NCBI GenBank assembly: GCA_016712865.1 | Contig: JADJQH010000008.1 | Span: 1,240,001 to 1,304,000, forward strand | Direction of reading: 5' to 3' | DNA length: 64,000 nucleotides | Source of the DNA: Dokdonella sp. | GTDB taxonomy: Bacteria; Pseudomonadota; Gammaproteobacteria; Xanthomonadales; Rhodanobacteraceae | Part shown: one piece after another, positions 42,987-51,745 of the stretch | Position numbering within the stretch: position 1 is the first letter of the stretch | Layout of the letters: each line of letters opens with the position of its first letter | Notes under the pieces: generated by a model | Seen by the model: the letters and a program-made list of their open reading frames with translations, nothing else | Database searches by the model: none | What the model was told of the DNA's origin: nothing | Position numbers and translations under genes: made by a program

Positions 42987-44189
42987 TCAAAGGCGATAGT
43001 CGAGGCTGAACCAGAGTTTGCGCGTATCGCTGGCGAAGCCGTCGCTTCGATAATCGGCCACCTTGAGCATTCCGGTGACGCCTTTCCAAAGCGGATAGCT
43101 CACGGATGCGTCGAGCTCGTGGCCGTAGTCGCCGCCACCGCGGTCGGCCTGGAAATCGTGCCAGCGAACCGTCCACGAAGCCTTGCCGAATTTGCCTTCG
43201 GCGCCCACGAAGCGGTCATCCAGTCCATTCGCGGGCGTGTTGCCAAAACGATCGGCCCAGCCATTGAATGCGTGCAGCGACGCATACGGTGTCGAGAATC
43301 CGCTTTGCCCGTTGCCGCCGAGCACTTCCTGACCGAGCTTGAGGGTGACACCGCTCCAGCGCAGGCGTGCCTCGATCAGACGGTACGACTCGCTGAATGA
43401 AAACGGATTGTCGGCATAGTCGGACTGGTGTGCGTACTCAATCGTCCAGCCGGGCTGCACGCCTTCGCGTTCCATGTCGGCATTCCAGCGCGCGCCCGCG
43501 GTGCGCGACGACAGGTCCTGGCGATCGTGGTTCTCCACCAGGTAGGCATACGCCGTGAGCTTTCCCAGTGCGAGCGGCTGGGACAGGTTGATGAGATTGC
43601 CATTGAGATCCCACTCACGCAAGAGCGGGTTGGGATTGTTGTGCCCATTCACGCGCAATACGCGGCCAAGCCAGCTGTAGTTCAAGGCTGTGCCGGATTC
43701 CAGAAAGGTTTTGCCCAGGGAAAGACCATCGAAGGTCTGTTCATTCTGTCGCCAGCCCGAGTTGCCGAAAAAGCGCTGGTTGTCCAGCAAGACGCGATGG
43801 CGCCCAAGCGTGGCACCCAGTGCGCTGCCGGAATAGCGCACGAAAGCCTGGTTGATCTCGGTTGCCTGCGGATCGGCGACGGTCGGGTAGTCGGTTTCGC
43901 CATTGGCCGTGCTGTTGAAGTCGTCGCCGAACAGGGTTTGCACGCGTTCTGCGTCCGCATATGCTTGCCAGCTGGGTGCAAACGCCCAGAGGTAGCCAAG
44001 GCGCAGTCGCAGGGTGTCGGCTTGCGCCGTGCGCGTGAAGGCGTCGTCATCCACGGTCTCATGGCGATAGCGCAGCTCGACGACTGCGCCGCTCTTGATC
44101 TCGTTTTCCGCCGCCTGGGCGCTGGCGCAGGTTGCAAGCAGGAGCAGGGCTGTCAGTTCACGGCGAAGGTGGCGGCTTTTTGCGGTCAT
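42987..44189 (-). CDS. outer-membrane porin (alginate-export/porin-like), FNR-box linked
   Basis: 400 residues from ATG 44189 with GAGG 7 nt upstream; the open frame extends far upstream as an artefact. A signal peptide ends ASAQA. The mature chain is a beta-barrel of amphipathic strands with the alginate-export-domain-like pattern RYRHETVDDD..., LRLRLGYLWAF, GRHRVLLDNQRFFGNSGWRQNEQ, and ends in an aromatic-rich strand LWFSLDYRL. It may pass nitrite, nitrate or organic anions. It is divergent from nirK. A TTGAT-N4-GTCAA box sits 76-89 bp upstream of its start, suggesting expression together with denitrification. Confidence 0.8.
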   Translation of the reverse strand: MTAKSRHLRRELTALLLLATCASAQAAENEIKSGAVVELRYRHETVDDDAFTRTAQADTLRLRLGYLWAFAPSWQAYADAERVQTLFGDDFNSTANGETDYPTVADPQATEINQAFVRYSGSALGATLGRHRVLLDNQRFFGNSGWRQNEQTFDGLSLGKTFLESGTALNYSWLGRVLRVNGHNNPNPLLREWDLNGNLINLSQPLALGKLTAYAYLVENHDRQDLSSRTAGARWNADMEREGVQPGWTIEYAHQSDYADNPFSFSESYRLIEARLRWSGVTLKLGQEVLGGNGQSGFSTPYASLHAFNGWADRFGNTPANGLDDRFVGAEGKFGKASWTVRWHDFQADRGGGDYGHELDASVSYPLWKGVTGMLKVADYRSDGFASDTRKLWFSLDYRL

Positions 44190-44264
44190 GGTGTACCTCG
44201 TTTCCGGTGTCGGCTGAAAAGCCGAACTGCGCATACAATCTGCGCTGCGTGACGGCTCTTGCCA

Positions 44265-44278
44265 TTGATTCCGGTCAA
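44265..44278 (-). promoter_or_regulatory. FNR/DNR-type box upstream of the porin gene
   Basis: TTGAT-TCCG-GTCAA in the porin-nirK divergent region. Its centre is about 82 bp before the porin ATG, giving a ~40-nt leader if activation is from -41.5. Confidence 0.6.
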
Positions 44279-44346
44279 GTCCGAGGCGCCGGATTCCGGA
44301 TCGCGACGTATTGCCGCAAGTCGTTGTAGATTGACTTCCGCGCGTA

Positions 44347-44360
44347 TTGATCCAGATCAG
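44347..44360 (+). promoter_or_regulatory. FNR/DNR-type box upstream of nirK
   Basis: TTGAT-CCAG-ATCAG, one mismatch from the symmetric consensus. It is placed for class II activation with a GAAAAT -10-like box (44383-44388) and a ~36-nt leader to the nirK ATG. Confidence 0.65.
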
Positions 44361-44430
44361 GGTGAAGGTCCGGCCGCGGAACGAAAATCCCCTGCAACAG
44401 AACAATTTTTCTGAAACGAGGAAACGTCCC

Positions 44431-45948
44431 ATGAAACGCCTTTTACTGGCAATTGCGATAGTCGCTGCAGCCGGCTTGGCCGGTTGTTCGTCGAATGCAG
44501 GTACCGGTAGCACGTCGGCCGCCGAGGGTACTGTCGCGGTGGAGACGGGTGGCTCGGCCAAGGGAGATTTCGGACCGCCGCAGGGTGAGCCGATCAAGGC
44601 CGTGCTGACCAGCCCGCCGCATGTGCCGCCTCCGGTCAACCGCAACTATCCGGCCAAGGTCATCGTCGACCTTGAAGTGATCGAGAAGGAGATGCCCATC
44701 TCCGAAGGCGTCACCTACACGTTCTGGACTTTTGGTGGCACGGTGCCGGGCAGCTTCATCCGCATTCGCCAGGGCGACACGGTGGAATTCCATCTGAAGA
44801 ACGCGCCTGACAGCAAGATGCCGCACAACATCGACCTGCATGGCGTAACCGGTCCCGGTGGTGGCGCGGCATCGAGTTTCACGGCACCTGGCCATGAGTC
44901 GCAATTCACCTTCAAGGCGCTGAACCAGGGCCTGTATGTCTACCATTGCGCAACCGCGCCGGTCGGCATGCACATTGCCAATGGCATGTATGGCCTGATC
45001 CTGGTCGAGCCGCCGGAAGGCTTGAGCCCCGTCGATCACGAGTATTACGTGATGCAGGGTGATTTCTACACGACCGGCAAATATCGCGAGAAGGGCCATC
45101 AGCCGTTCGACATGGAAAAGGGCATCGACGAGAACCCGACCTATGTGCTGTTCAACGGCTCGGAAGGCTCGCTGACCGGTGACAACGCGTTGACGGCCAA
45201 GACCAAGCAGAAGGTCCGCATGTTTGTCGGCAACGGCGGTCCGAACCTGGTTTCCAGCTTCCATGTGATCGGCGAGATCTTCGACAAGGTGCAACAGGAA
45301 GGCGGCACGCACTTCCAGGAAAACGTGCAGACGACGCTGATTCCCGCCGGTGGCGCGGTCACGGTCGAGTTCCACACCGAAGTGCCAGGAAGCTATGTGC
45401 TGGTTGACCATTCCATCTTCCGCGCATTCAACAAGGGTGCACTGGCCATCCTCAAGGTGGATGGACCGGAAGACCTCGCCATCTACTCCGGCAAGGAAGT
45501 CGATTCCGTGTACCTGAGTGATCGCGCCGGGCCTGACCTCAAGGCAGTGACGGTTGCCGCCAAGGCACATGCCGCAGGCACGTTGACGAAGGAAGAGCAG
45601 GTTGCCGCCGGCAAGCAGTTGTTCAACGGCACATGCTCGGTATGTCACCAGGCCAATGGCGAGGGCCTGGCCAACGTGTTCCCGCCGCTGGCCAAGTCCG
45701 ATTACATCGCTGGCGATCCCGAGCGCCTGGTGGAAGCCATCCTGCATGGCGTGAGTGGCAAGGTTACGGTCAATGGTGCCGAGTACAACTCGGTGATGCC
45801 GCCGATGAACCAGCTCACGGATGACGAGGTCGCCAACATCTCCACCTTCGTGCTGAACAGCTGGGGCAACCCGGGTGGCCAGATCAGCAAGGAGCAGGCG
45901 GCGACGGTGCGCGCTGCAAACCCGAACGCCACCCAGGCCGAGCACTGA
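44431..45948 (+). CDS. nirK: copper nitrite reductase with C-terminal cytochrome c domain
   Basis: 505 residues from ATG 44431 with GAGGAAA 8 nt upstream. The N-terminus is a lipoprotein signal with lipobox LAGC (about residue 19). Domain 1 holds copper ligands H132, the catalytic D135 and H137 (MPHNIDLHG), then H172-C173, H181 and M186 in [16 protein letters not shown], the short-loop class II pattern. Domain 2 supplies His in SSFHVIG and in VDHSIFRAF. Residues ~385-490 form a class I cytochrome c with heme motif C402-S-V-C-H406 and a likely Met ligand in VMPPM. It reduces nitrite to NO in the periplasm; the fused heme gives an internal electron entry as in Ralstonia-type three-domain NirK. 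Followed by nirV and a SCO gene. Confidence 0.97.
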   Translation: MKRLLLAIAIVAAAGLAGCSSNAGTGSTSAAEGTVAVETGGSAKGDFGPPQGEPIKAVLTSPPHVPPPVNRNYPAKVIVDLEVIEKEMPISEGVTYTFWTFGGTVPGSFIRIRQGDTVEFHLKNAPDSKMPHNIDLHGVTGPGGGAASSFTAPGHESQFTFKALNQGLYVYHCATAPVGMHIANGMYGLILVEPPEGLSPVDHEYYVMQGDFYTTGKYREKGHQPFDMEKGIDENPTYVLFNGSEGSLTGDNALTAKTKQKVRMFVGNGGPNLVSSFHVIGEIFDKVQQEGGTHFQENVQTTLIPAGGAVTVEFHTEVPGSYVLVDHSIFRAFNKGALAILKVDGPEDLAIYSGKEVDSVYLSDRAGPDLKAVTVAAKAHAAGTLTKEEQVAAGKQLFNGTCSVCHQANGEGLANVFPPLAKSDYIAGDPERLVEAILHGVSGKVTVNGAEYNSVMPPMNQLTDDEVANISTFVLNSWGNPGGQISKEQAATVRAANPNATQAEH

Positions 45949-45963
45949 GGTCGAAAAGCGGAA

Positions 45964-46809
45964 ATGGAAAATCCTGATCGCGCCAAGTCCGTGACACGCT
46001 CTCCCCGCCACGCAGCAGGAACCGCGTTGCTGGCGTCGTGTCTGCTCGGCGCGATCACCCTGGCCGCCAATGCATCGGCGGCCGGGGCGGAGGTTGAATA
46101 CAGGGACATCCCCGCCACCACGTTCATCAGCGTGATCGCGACCGAGGAAGGGGCAAGGCCACAGGCCATAGCCGCCTATTCCATGCGCAGCGAGCCGGTC
46201 ACCAATGCGCAGTTCCTGGCCTTCGTCGGCGAACATCCGCAGTGGAGGCGTGATCGCGTGCCTTCGGTGTTCGCCGATTCCCGTTACCTGAGCCATTGGC
46301 AGGATGTCGAGCAGCTCGGCGTTGGCGTGCTGCCGGAGCAGCCGGTTACTCGGGTCAGCTGGTTTGCCGCCGAGGCCTACTGTGCAAGCGAGCAGGCGCG
46401 TCTGCCGACCTGGCTTGAATGGGAACGCGCGGCCTCGGCCAGCGACAATCGGGATGACGCACGTTCCGATCCGGTTTGGCGCCAGCAGATGCTGGATTGG
46501 TACGCGAAACCTTCGAACAACGTGCTCGGCAGCGTGGGTGGGCAGCCCAACCTGTACGGCGTGCGTGACCTGCACGGTCTGGTCTGGGAATGGGTGGATG
46601 ACTATGCCGCGATGATGGTGACCGCAGACAGTCGCGGACAAAACGATCCGGACCGACTCAAGTTTTGCGGTGCCGGAGCCATGAGCATGCGTGATCGCGA
46701 CAACTATGCCCTGCTCATGCGGGTTGCCATGTTGTCGTCCCTGAAGGCGGCGGATACCACGAACAACCTCGGTTTCCGCTGCGTGCGCGATGGAGCAGTT
46801 GCACCATGA
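45964..46809 (+). CDS. nirV: NirV-type formylglycine-generating-enzyme-like (SUMF1) protein
   Basis: 281 residues starting 15 bp after nirK. A signal or anchor segment (~17-40) leads into the SUMF1/FGE fold: YSMRSEPVTNAQFLAFV, QPVTRVSWFAAEAYCASEQARLPT, NLYGVRDLHGLVWEWVDD and NNLGFRC. The last motifs are the FGE core, but the paired copper-binding cysteines of true formylglycine enzymes are not both evident, as in other NirV proteins. NirV genes accompany nirK in many denitrifiers; their function is still unclear (maturation or folding of NirK in the periplasm has been suggested). It overlaps the SCO gene by ATGA. Confidence 0.88.
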   Translation: MENPDRAKSVTRSPRHAAGTALLASCLLGAITLAANASAAGAEVEYRDIPATTFISVIATEEGARPQAIAAYSMRSEPVTNAQFLAFVGEHPQWRRDRVPSVFADSRYLSHWQDVEQLGVGVLPEQPVTRVSWFAAEAYCASEQARLPTWLEWERAASASDNRDDARSDPVWRQQMLDWYAKPSNNVLGSVGGQPNLYGVRDLHGLVWEWVDDYAAMMVTADSRGQNDPDRLKFCGAGAMSMRDRDNYALLMRVAMLSSLKAADTTNNLGFRCVRDGAVAP

Positions 46810-47396
46810 AATCTGCCGTTTTCCTGTTCTCACTGATCGCCGGATGGCTGTTCGCCGCGACCGCGCTCGCGCAGCCGGCCAACCCGGCAACAGGTCCCTT
46901 GCCGGGAGATTCCGTCTACAACCTGGACGCTTCCCTGGTCGATCAGGATGGCAAGACGCTGCGCTTTGCGGATGGGCGCGGCCAGCCCCGCCTGGTCAGC
47001 ATGTTCTATTCCTCATGCAAGTTCGTGTGTCCGATGATCATCGACACGCTGCGTCGCACCGAACGCAGTCTGCCCGATGCCGATCGCAAGAGGCTGGGCG
47101 TTCTGATGGTGAGTTTTGATCCTGATCGCGATACGCCCGAAGCGCTCAAGAACGTAGCCGCAAAGCACAAGGTCGACCTCATGCGCTGGACCCTTGCACG
47201 CGCAGAGGATGCCGACGTGCGCAGGCTGGCTGCCGTCCTCGGTATCCAGTACAAGCTGCGTGACGATGGTGACTACAACCACTCCAGCGTAATGATCCTG
47301 CTCGATGCCGAAGGGCGCATCGTTGCCCGCACCGAGCGCATGGGTGAGCTGGATGCGGATTTCGTCAACGCGGTCAAGCGGGTCGTCGCCCAGTAA
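46806..47396 (+). CDS. SCO1/SenC copper chaperone
   Basis: 196 residues; the ATG overlaps the nirV stop (46806-46809). A signal peptide or anchor (MKSAVFLFSLIAGWLFAATALA) precedes a thioredoxin-like domain with the copper-binding pair C-K-F-V-C in FYSSCKFVCPMI and the distant His in YNHSSVMILLD. SCO proteins deliver copper to the CuA site of cytochrome oxidases or act as thiol-disulfide reductants. Its place at the end of nirK-nirV makes loading or protection of the NirK copper centres the likely job here, which is an inference. Confidence 0.92.
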   Translation: MKSAVFLFSLIAGWLFAATALAQPANPATGPLPGDSVYNLDASLVDQDGKTLRFADGRGQPRLVSMFYSSCKFVCPMIIDTLRRTERSLPDADRKRLGVLMVSFDPDRDTPEALKNVAAKHKVDLMRWTLARAEDADVRRLAAVLGIQYKLRDDGDYNHSSVMILLDAEGRIVARTERMGELDADFVNAVKRVVAQ

Positions 47397-47502
47397 AGCC
47401 CGCGACGCGGTGCGCCTGCGCAGGCAAAGCACAGTATCCTTGGCGATCTTTTTTCATTGATCGTGAAGCCGCCGTGCCTCCTGCGTCGTTGGTGTTGTCC
47501 GC

Positions 47503-49374
47503 ATGTCCCTGATTGATGTCCGCAAGCTGGACTACAGCGTGGGTGGCCCGCTGCTTCTGGAAAAGGTCGAGTTTTCGCTGGATCCAGGCGAGCGGGTGTG
47601 CGTGGTCGGGCGCAACGGGGCCGGCAAGTCGACCCTGCTGAAACTGCTCGCCGGCGAAATTCGCCCTGACGATGGCGAAGTGCGCGTCTCGCCTGGCGTG
47701 GTCGTGGCGCGGCTCGCCCAGGAAGTTCCGCAGGACACCACGGGCACGGTGTTCGATGTGGTTGCCTCGGCGCTCGGCGAGATCGGCGCGTTGCTTGGCG
47801 AGTATCACCATTGCACGCATAGCCTGGAGGACGAGGCCGGCATGCGAGCCATGGCCGCGGTGCAGGCGCGCATCGATGCGCTGCAGGGCTGGGACCTGGA
47901 CCGTCGCGTGACGCGTGTTCTGAGCCGGCTTGAGTTGCCCGAAGATGCCGGGTTCGATGTCCTCTCCGGAGGCATGAAGCGGCGCGTGCTGCTGGCGCGC
48001 GCACTGGTGCTGGACCCACAGGTGTTGTTGCTGGACGAGCCCACCAATCACCTCGACATCGATGCCATCGCCTGGCTTGAGGAGTTCATTCGCAGTTTCG
48101 AAGGTTGCGTGGTTTTCATCACCCACGACCGTCGCTTCTTGCGCGCCCTGGCCACGCGCATCATCGAGATTGACCGGGGTGCGCTGACCAGCTGGCCAGG
48201 CGACTACGACAACTACCTGCGCCGGCGCGAGGAAAGGCTGCATGCGGAAGCGCAGGCCACGGCGTTGTTCGACAAGAAACTCGCCCAGGAAGAAGTCTGG
48301 ATCCGCCAGGGCATCAAGGCGCGGCGTACACGCGACGAAGGGCGCGTCCGGCGGCTCGAATCCATGCGCAGGGAACGCAGCGAACGTCGCGCACAGACCG
48401 GCAATGTGCGCATGCAGTTGGGCAGCGCATCCGCGTCGGGACGCAAGGTGATCGAGGCCCGCAACCTCGAATACGCCGTGGCAGGGCGCACGCTGATCCG
48501 CGGGTTTTCGACCACCATCCTGCGCGGTGATCGCGTCGGCCTGATCGGGCCGAACGGTTCCGGCAAGACCACCTTGCTGCGCCTGTTGCTTGGCCAACTG
48601 CAAGCGGATTCCGGCACCCTCGAAATCGGAACCCGGCTGGAGATTGCCTACTTCGACCAGCACCGCGTGCAATTGCGCGAAGATCTGAGCGCACTGGACA
48701 ACGTGGCCGACGGGCGCGAGTTCATCGAAATCAATGGCGCGCGCAAGCATGCCATCGGCTATCTGCAGGACTTCCTGTTCACGCCGGATCGCGCACGCGC
48801 ACCCATTTCCGCGCTGTCCGGCGGTGAGCGCAACCGCCTGTTGCTGGCGCGCCTGTTTGCCAAGCCTTCGAATCTGTTGGTCATGGACGAGCCCACCAAC
48901 GATCTGGATGTGGAAACCCTGGAATTGCTGGAGGAGATGCTGGGCGAATACGCAGGCACCCTGATCCTCGTTTCGCATGACCGCGAGTTTCTCGACAATG
49001 TGGTGACCAGCACCCTGGTGCTTGAGGGCGAGGGCAGGGTGGGCGAATACGTGGGCGGCTATTCCGACTGGCTGCGTCAGCGGTCCGTGCCCGTAGCGGT
49101 GCGTGATCGCGAGGAAACGCCGCAGCCGCAGCCACAGGCGATGCAGGCGACGCCGGCAAAGCGCCGCCTGAGCTACAAGGATGCACGCGAACTTGAGCAG
49201 TTGCCGGCGCGCATCGAATCGCTGGAAGCGCGCATGGCCGAGCTGACCAGGGCCATGAATGATGCGTCCTTTTTCCGCCAGGGCGCCGATGAGATCGTCG
49301 CCGCAAATCGCACCATGGCAAGCACCCAGGCCGACCTGGATGCTGCTTACGCCCGCTGGCAGGAACTGGAGTAG
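47503..49374 (+). CDS. uup: ABC-F ATPase Uup-like
   Basis: 623 residues, soluble, with two ABC cassettes and no membrane segment. Walker A motifs are GRNGAGKST (~36) and GPNGSGKTT (~348). Signature motifs are LSGGMKRR and LSGGERNR, and Walker B reads LLLDEPTNHLDI and LVMDEPTNDLDV. The linker between cassettes is basic (KARRTRDEGRVRRLE), and a C-terminal coiled coil (~555-620, YKDARELEQLPARIESLEARM) is the mark of Uup. ABC-F proteins act on ribosomes; Uup affects transposon excision and ribosome assembly. No ribosome site is obvious before the ATG. It is the last gene before a repeat-containing gap. Confidence 0.92.
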   Translation: MSLIDVRKLDYSVGGPLLLEKVEFSLDPGERVCVVGRNGAGKSTLLKLLAGEIRPDDGEVRVSPGVVVARLAQEVPQDTTGTVFDVVASALGEIGALLGEYHHCTHSLEDEAGMRAMAAVQARIDALQGWDLDRRVTRVLSRLELPEDAGFDVLSGGMKRRVLLARALVLDPQVLLLDEPTNHLDIDAIAWLEEFIRSFEGCVVFITHDRRFLRALATRIIEIDRGALTSWPGDYDNYLRRREERLHAEAQATALFDKKLAQEEVWIRQGIKARRTRDEGRVRRLESMRRERSERRAQTGNVRMQLGSASASGRKVIEARNLEYAVAGRTLIRGFSTTILRGDRVGLIGPNGSGKTTLLRLLLGQLQADSGTLEIGTRLEIAYFDQHRVQLREDLSALDNVADGREFIEINGARKHAIGYLQDFLFTPDRARAPISALSGGERNRLLLARLFAKPSNLLVMDEPTNDLDVETLELLEEMLGEYAGTLILVSHDREFLDNVVTSTLVLEGEGRVGEYVGGYSDWLRQRSVPVAVRDREETPQPQPQAMQATPAKRRLSYKDARELEQLPARIESLEARMAELTRAMNDASFFRQGADEIVAANRTMASTQADLDAAYARWQELE

Positions 49375-49458
49375 CCGGGGTCCGGGAGTCGGGAATCGGG
49401 AATTGGCCAATTGAAACCTGCTGTCGTCCCGGCGCAGGCCGGGACCCAGGACTTCATT

Positions 49459-49469
49459 GGGGGGGGGGG
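49459..49469. repeat. G11 homopolymer upstream of the glutathione peroxidase gene
   Basis: Eleven consecutive G lie 96 bp before the peroxidase ATG, amid GGGAATCGGG-type dispersed repeats (49390-49500) and a GTCCCGGCGCAGGCCGGGAC arm (49426-49445). Such tracts slip during replication and can vary expression, or be miscalled in assembly. Confidence 0.8.
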
Positions 49470-49565
49470 TGCTGGTGTGGGGCGAGGGATGGATCGGGAA
49501 TCGGGAGTTGGTAAAGTCGCGCTCTGCGGCATCCATTTCCCATTCCCCACAACCGGCCAACGCCC

Positions 49566-50048
49566 ATGACCACTGCCCATGATTTTTCCGCCCGCGATAT
49601 CGATGGCAAGGATGTTTCGCTGTCCGCCTGGAAGGGCAAGGCGATGTTGATCGTCAACGTTGCTTCCAAGTGCGGGTTCACGCCGCAATACACGGGCCTT
49701 GAGGCCCTGCATCGCAAATATCAGGACAAGGGATTTGCAGTCCTCGGATTTCCCTGCGATCAGTTTGGTCACCAGGAACCGGGAGACGAGGCGGAAATAA
49801 AGAATTTCTGTAGCCTCACCTACGATGTCAGTTTTCCCATGTTTGCCAAGATCGATGTCAACGGCAGTGCCACGCATCCACTGTACAAGTGGTTGAAGCA
49901 GGAAAAATCAGGGCTGCTCGGCATTGGCGCCATCAAATGGAACTTCACCAAGTTCCTGGTCGATGGCGAGGGCAAAGTGGTCAAGCGCTACGCGCCAACC
50001 GATACCCCGGAATCCATCGGCAAGGATGTGGCGAAATTGTTGGGTTAG
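49566..50048 (+). CDS. glutathione peroxidase (thiol peroxidase type)
   Basis: 160 residues, cytosolic. The peroxidatic Cys is in NVASKCGFTPQYTGLE (~36). Gln and Trp of the active site lie in GFPCDQFGHQEPG and KWNFTKFLVD, and a second Cys in NFCSLTYDV may act as the resolving thiol, so it probably works with thioredoxin as most bacterial members do. It reduces hydroperoxides. No ribosome site is evident. The stop TAG is immediately followed by REP-like element copy 2. The G11 tract upstream could modulate its expression. Confidence 0.93.
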   Translation: MTTAHDFSARDIDGKDVSLSAWKGKAMLIVNVASKCGFTPQYTGLEALHRKYQDKGFAVLGFPCDQFGHQEPGDEAEIKNFCSLTYDVSFPMFAKIDVNGSATHPLYKWLKQEKSGLLGIGAIKWNFTKFLVDGEGKVVKRYAPTDTPESIGKDVAKLLG

Positions 50049-50158
50049 GGAAGGTCTGAACAAGTATTGTCGCGAGCAAGCTCGCTCCCACCATTGCTTG
50101 ATTTTGTGGGAGCGAGCTTGCTCGCGACGAATGAGTTCCGTACGTGTTCAGAGATTCC
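50049..50158. repeat. ~110-bp REP-like inverted-repeat element, copy 2
   Basis: The same element as at 30816 (ends GGAAGGTCTGAACAAGTA / TACGTGTTCAGAGATTCC), again starting directly after a gene's TAG. Confidence 0.9.
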
Positions 50159-50160
50159 TT

Positions 50161-50280
50161 AGTGGAGAGCTGGGAATAGAGGACAGGGAGTTGGGAATCG
50201 GGAATGGAATGGGCGAGGCGGGGCAGCTCGTTGTTGTCGCTTTCAAAGATTCCCCATTCCCTATTCTCCACTCCCGGTTG
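50161..50280. repeat. GGGAATCGGGAAT-type dispersed inverted repeat
   Basis: AGTGGAGAGCTGGGAATAG with GGGAATCGGGAATGG faces CCCCATTCCCTATTCTCCAC (50253-50272). It contributes the last few codons of the C13 peptidase gene, which ends at 50261. Confidence 0.6.
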
Positions 50281-51745
50281 TTAGCCCATTCCCGGCTTCA
50301 TCCGCCGGTGCGAAAGGAATCGGCGGGTGCGCAGGCAAGCCGCGTGACCAGGACTCGAGCTTGGCTTCGATACTGCCGGAGCTCGCCAACTGGGGTTCGG
50401 AGTGCGTTTCGATACCGGCATCCTTTTCCCATTGCGTGATGCTGGCGCTGGCGTCGGCGAACGCGGCGGGAATCGAGGTCGTCTGGTTCAACGCCTCGCT
50501 GAGGAAGGCGCGTCCGAAGTAGGTGATCTCCGATTGCGTCCCACAGCCGAATGACGTGCGATCCGTGCGCGCGGAGGTGATCACCATGCTGGAATCATCG
50601 CGCAGCGTTTCGATGAAGCCCCCGGAATAGCAAGCGTTGATCACCAGCACCTTCCAGCGGATTGAAGGCGAGGTCTTCAGCGCTTGCGCAATGTCTTCGG
50701 GCGCGAGCTGATTGAGAGGCAGTGGATCAAGTCCCACCAGAACCTGATGCTCCTTCGATCCGTGCGAAGTCACATACAGGAGCAGGATGTCCTCGGCCGG
50801 ATCCATGCGCGTGGCCACGGCATCCAGGGCGGTCTGCAGATTGGTCAGCGTCGCCAGGGGACGGGTCTCCAGGCTGGCAGGATTGTTCTCCAGAACCAGC
50901 ACGTGGCCTTGCGCATCGAAGCGTGAAGAGAACAGCAGGCTGGCGTACTCGACTTCGTTGCGGAACACGTTCTCGCTGCCATCACCGGCAAACGCAATCA
51001 CGAACAGGTTGGGCTTCCCGGGCGTGCGTGGCTTGAGTGCCGCAATTGTGTTTTGCATCAACAATGGCTGCGCGTACATGAGGTCTTCGGGATTGAAGCT
51101 CGGAGCGCTGGCATCCTCCTCGAATCCCGTTCCCGTGATGTCATCGCCCGTTTGGTTCTCCAGCGCGGCGAGTGCCTCGTAGTCCTGTTCCACCAGGGGA
51201 ATGGCAGGCAGCCACCACCACGGGGCAGCGGACACGGCGAAGGCGACAGCCGCCGCGGCCAGGTTCGCCAGCAGTCGGCGCGGCCGCAGCCAGCGCGCAA
51301 TGGCGAACAGGGCAAACAGCCACCAGCATCGTCCCAGCAGGTACAGCCAACCGGCGGCGTTGAAATGGCCATCTTCCGTCAGGCGCAATACCAGAATGTC
51401 CAATGGCCATTGGATCAGCACGCCAACGGCTGTCGTTGCCGCAAGCGCGGTCGAGGCAACGCCCCAAGTGATGGCCCGGCGCGCGCACATCACGGCCAGC
51501 AGCCAGGCGGCCAGCAGGGTCAGCAGGGTATCGGCCAGCAGGGTGTTGATGCCCCACGGCGACAACATGCGTGGCTCATCGGAGGTGCTGAAGCCAATGA
51601 TGAGTTGAATCACGGCATAGAGCACCAGCATGGCAACAAACATGCCCGGCCCGGTTTGCGCGGCATGGCCGTGTGGGCGGCGCAGCAGCGCCGACCGAAT
51701 GCCGTCGATGACCACGCCGCCGACAGTGCGCAAACGATCAGTCAT
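50261..51745 (-). CDS. membrane-anchored C13 (legumain/caspase-like) peptidase
   Basis: 494 residues from ATG 51745, which lies inside the last codons of mtnC (8-bp overlap), so the two are coupled. The N-terminal ~190 residues carry five or so transmembrane segments, resembling a Yip1-like membrane domain. The C-terminal half is a C13 cysteine peptidase domain with the dyad His328 in YVTSHGS and Cys372 in [10 protein letters not shown]. The 44-residue spacing is close to legumain and glycosylphosphatidylinositol transamidase. A neighbouring [14 protein letters not shown] matches the family substrate pocket. The orientation of the peptidase part (cytosolic or periplasmic) and the targets are unknown. 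The last residues come from a dispersed repeat. Confidence 0.85.
   Translation of the reverse strand: MTDRLRTVGGVVIDGIRSALLRRPHGHAAQTGPGMFVAMLVLYAVIQLIIGFSTSDEPRMLSPWGINTLLADTLLTLLAAWLLAVMCARRAITWGVASTALAATTAVGVLIQWPLDILVLRLTEDGHFNAAGWLYLLGRCWWLFALFAIARWLRPRRLLANLAAAAVAFAVSAAPWWWLPAIPLVEQDYEALAALENQTGDDITGTGFEEDASAPSFNPEDLMYAQPLLMQNTIAALKPRTPGKPNLFVIAFAGDGSENVFRNEVEYASLLFSSRFDAQGHVLVLENNPASLETRPLATLTNLQTALDAVATRMDPAEDILLLYVTSHGSKEHQVLVGLDPLPLNQLAPEDIAQALKTSPSIRWKVLVINACYSGGFIETLRDDSSMVITSARTDRTSFGCGTQSEITYFGRAFLSEALNQTTSIPAAFADASASITQWEKDAGIETHSEPQLASSGSIEAKLESWSRGLPAHPPIPFAPADEAGNGLTTGSGE

Noticed and set aside
41137-43176. 679-residue minus-strand ORF rich in Gln, His and Arg opposite nnrS and sirB2
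   Set aside because: Its composition is the antisense image of Leu/Ala-rich membrane proteins. The plus-strand genes are clearly real.
44443-46890. 815-residue minus-strand ORF opposite nirK and nirV
   Set aside because: It is antisense to genes with complete catalytic motifs. Long antisense frames arise from GC-rich third positions; it shows no domain or ribosome site.
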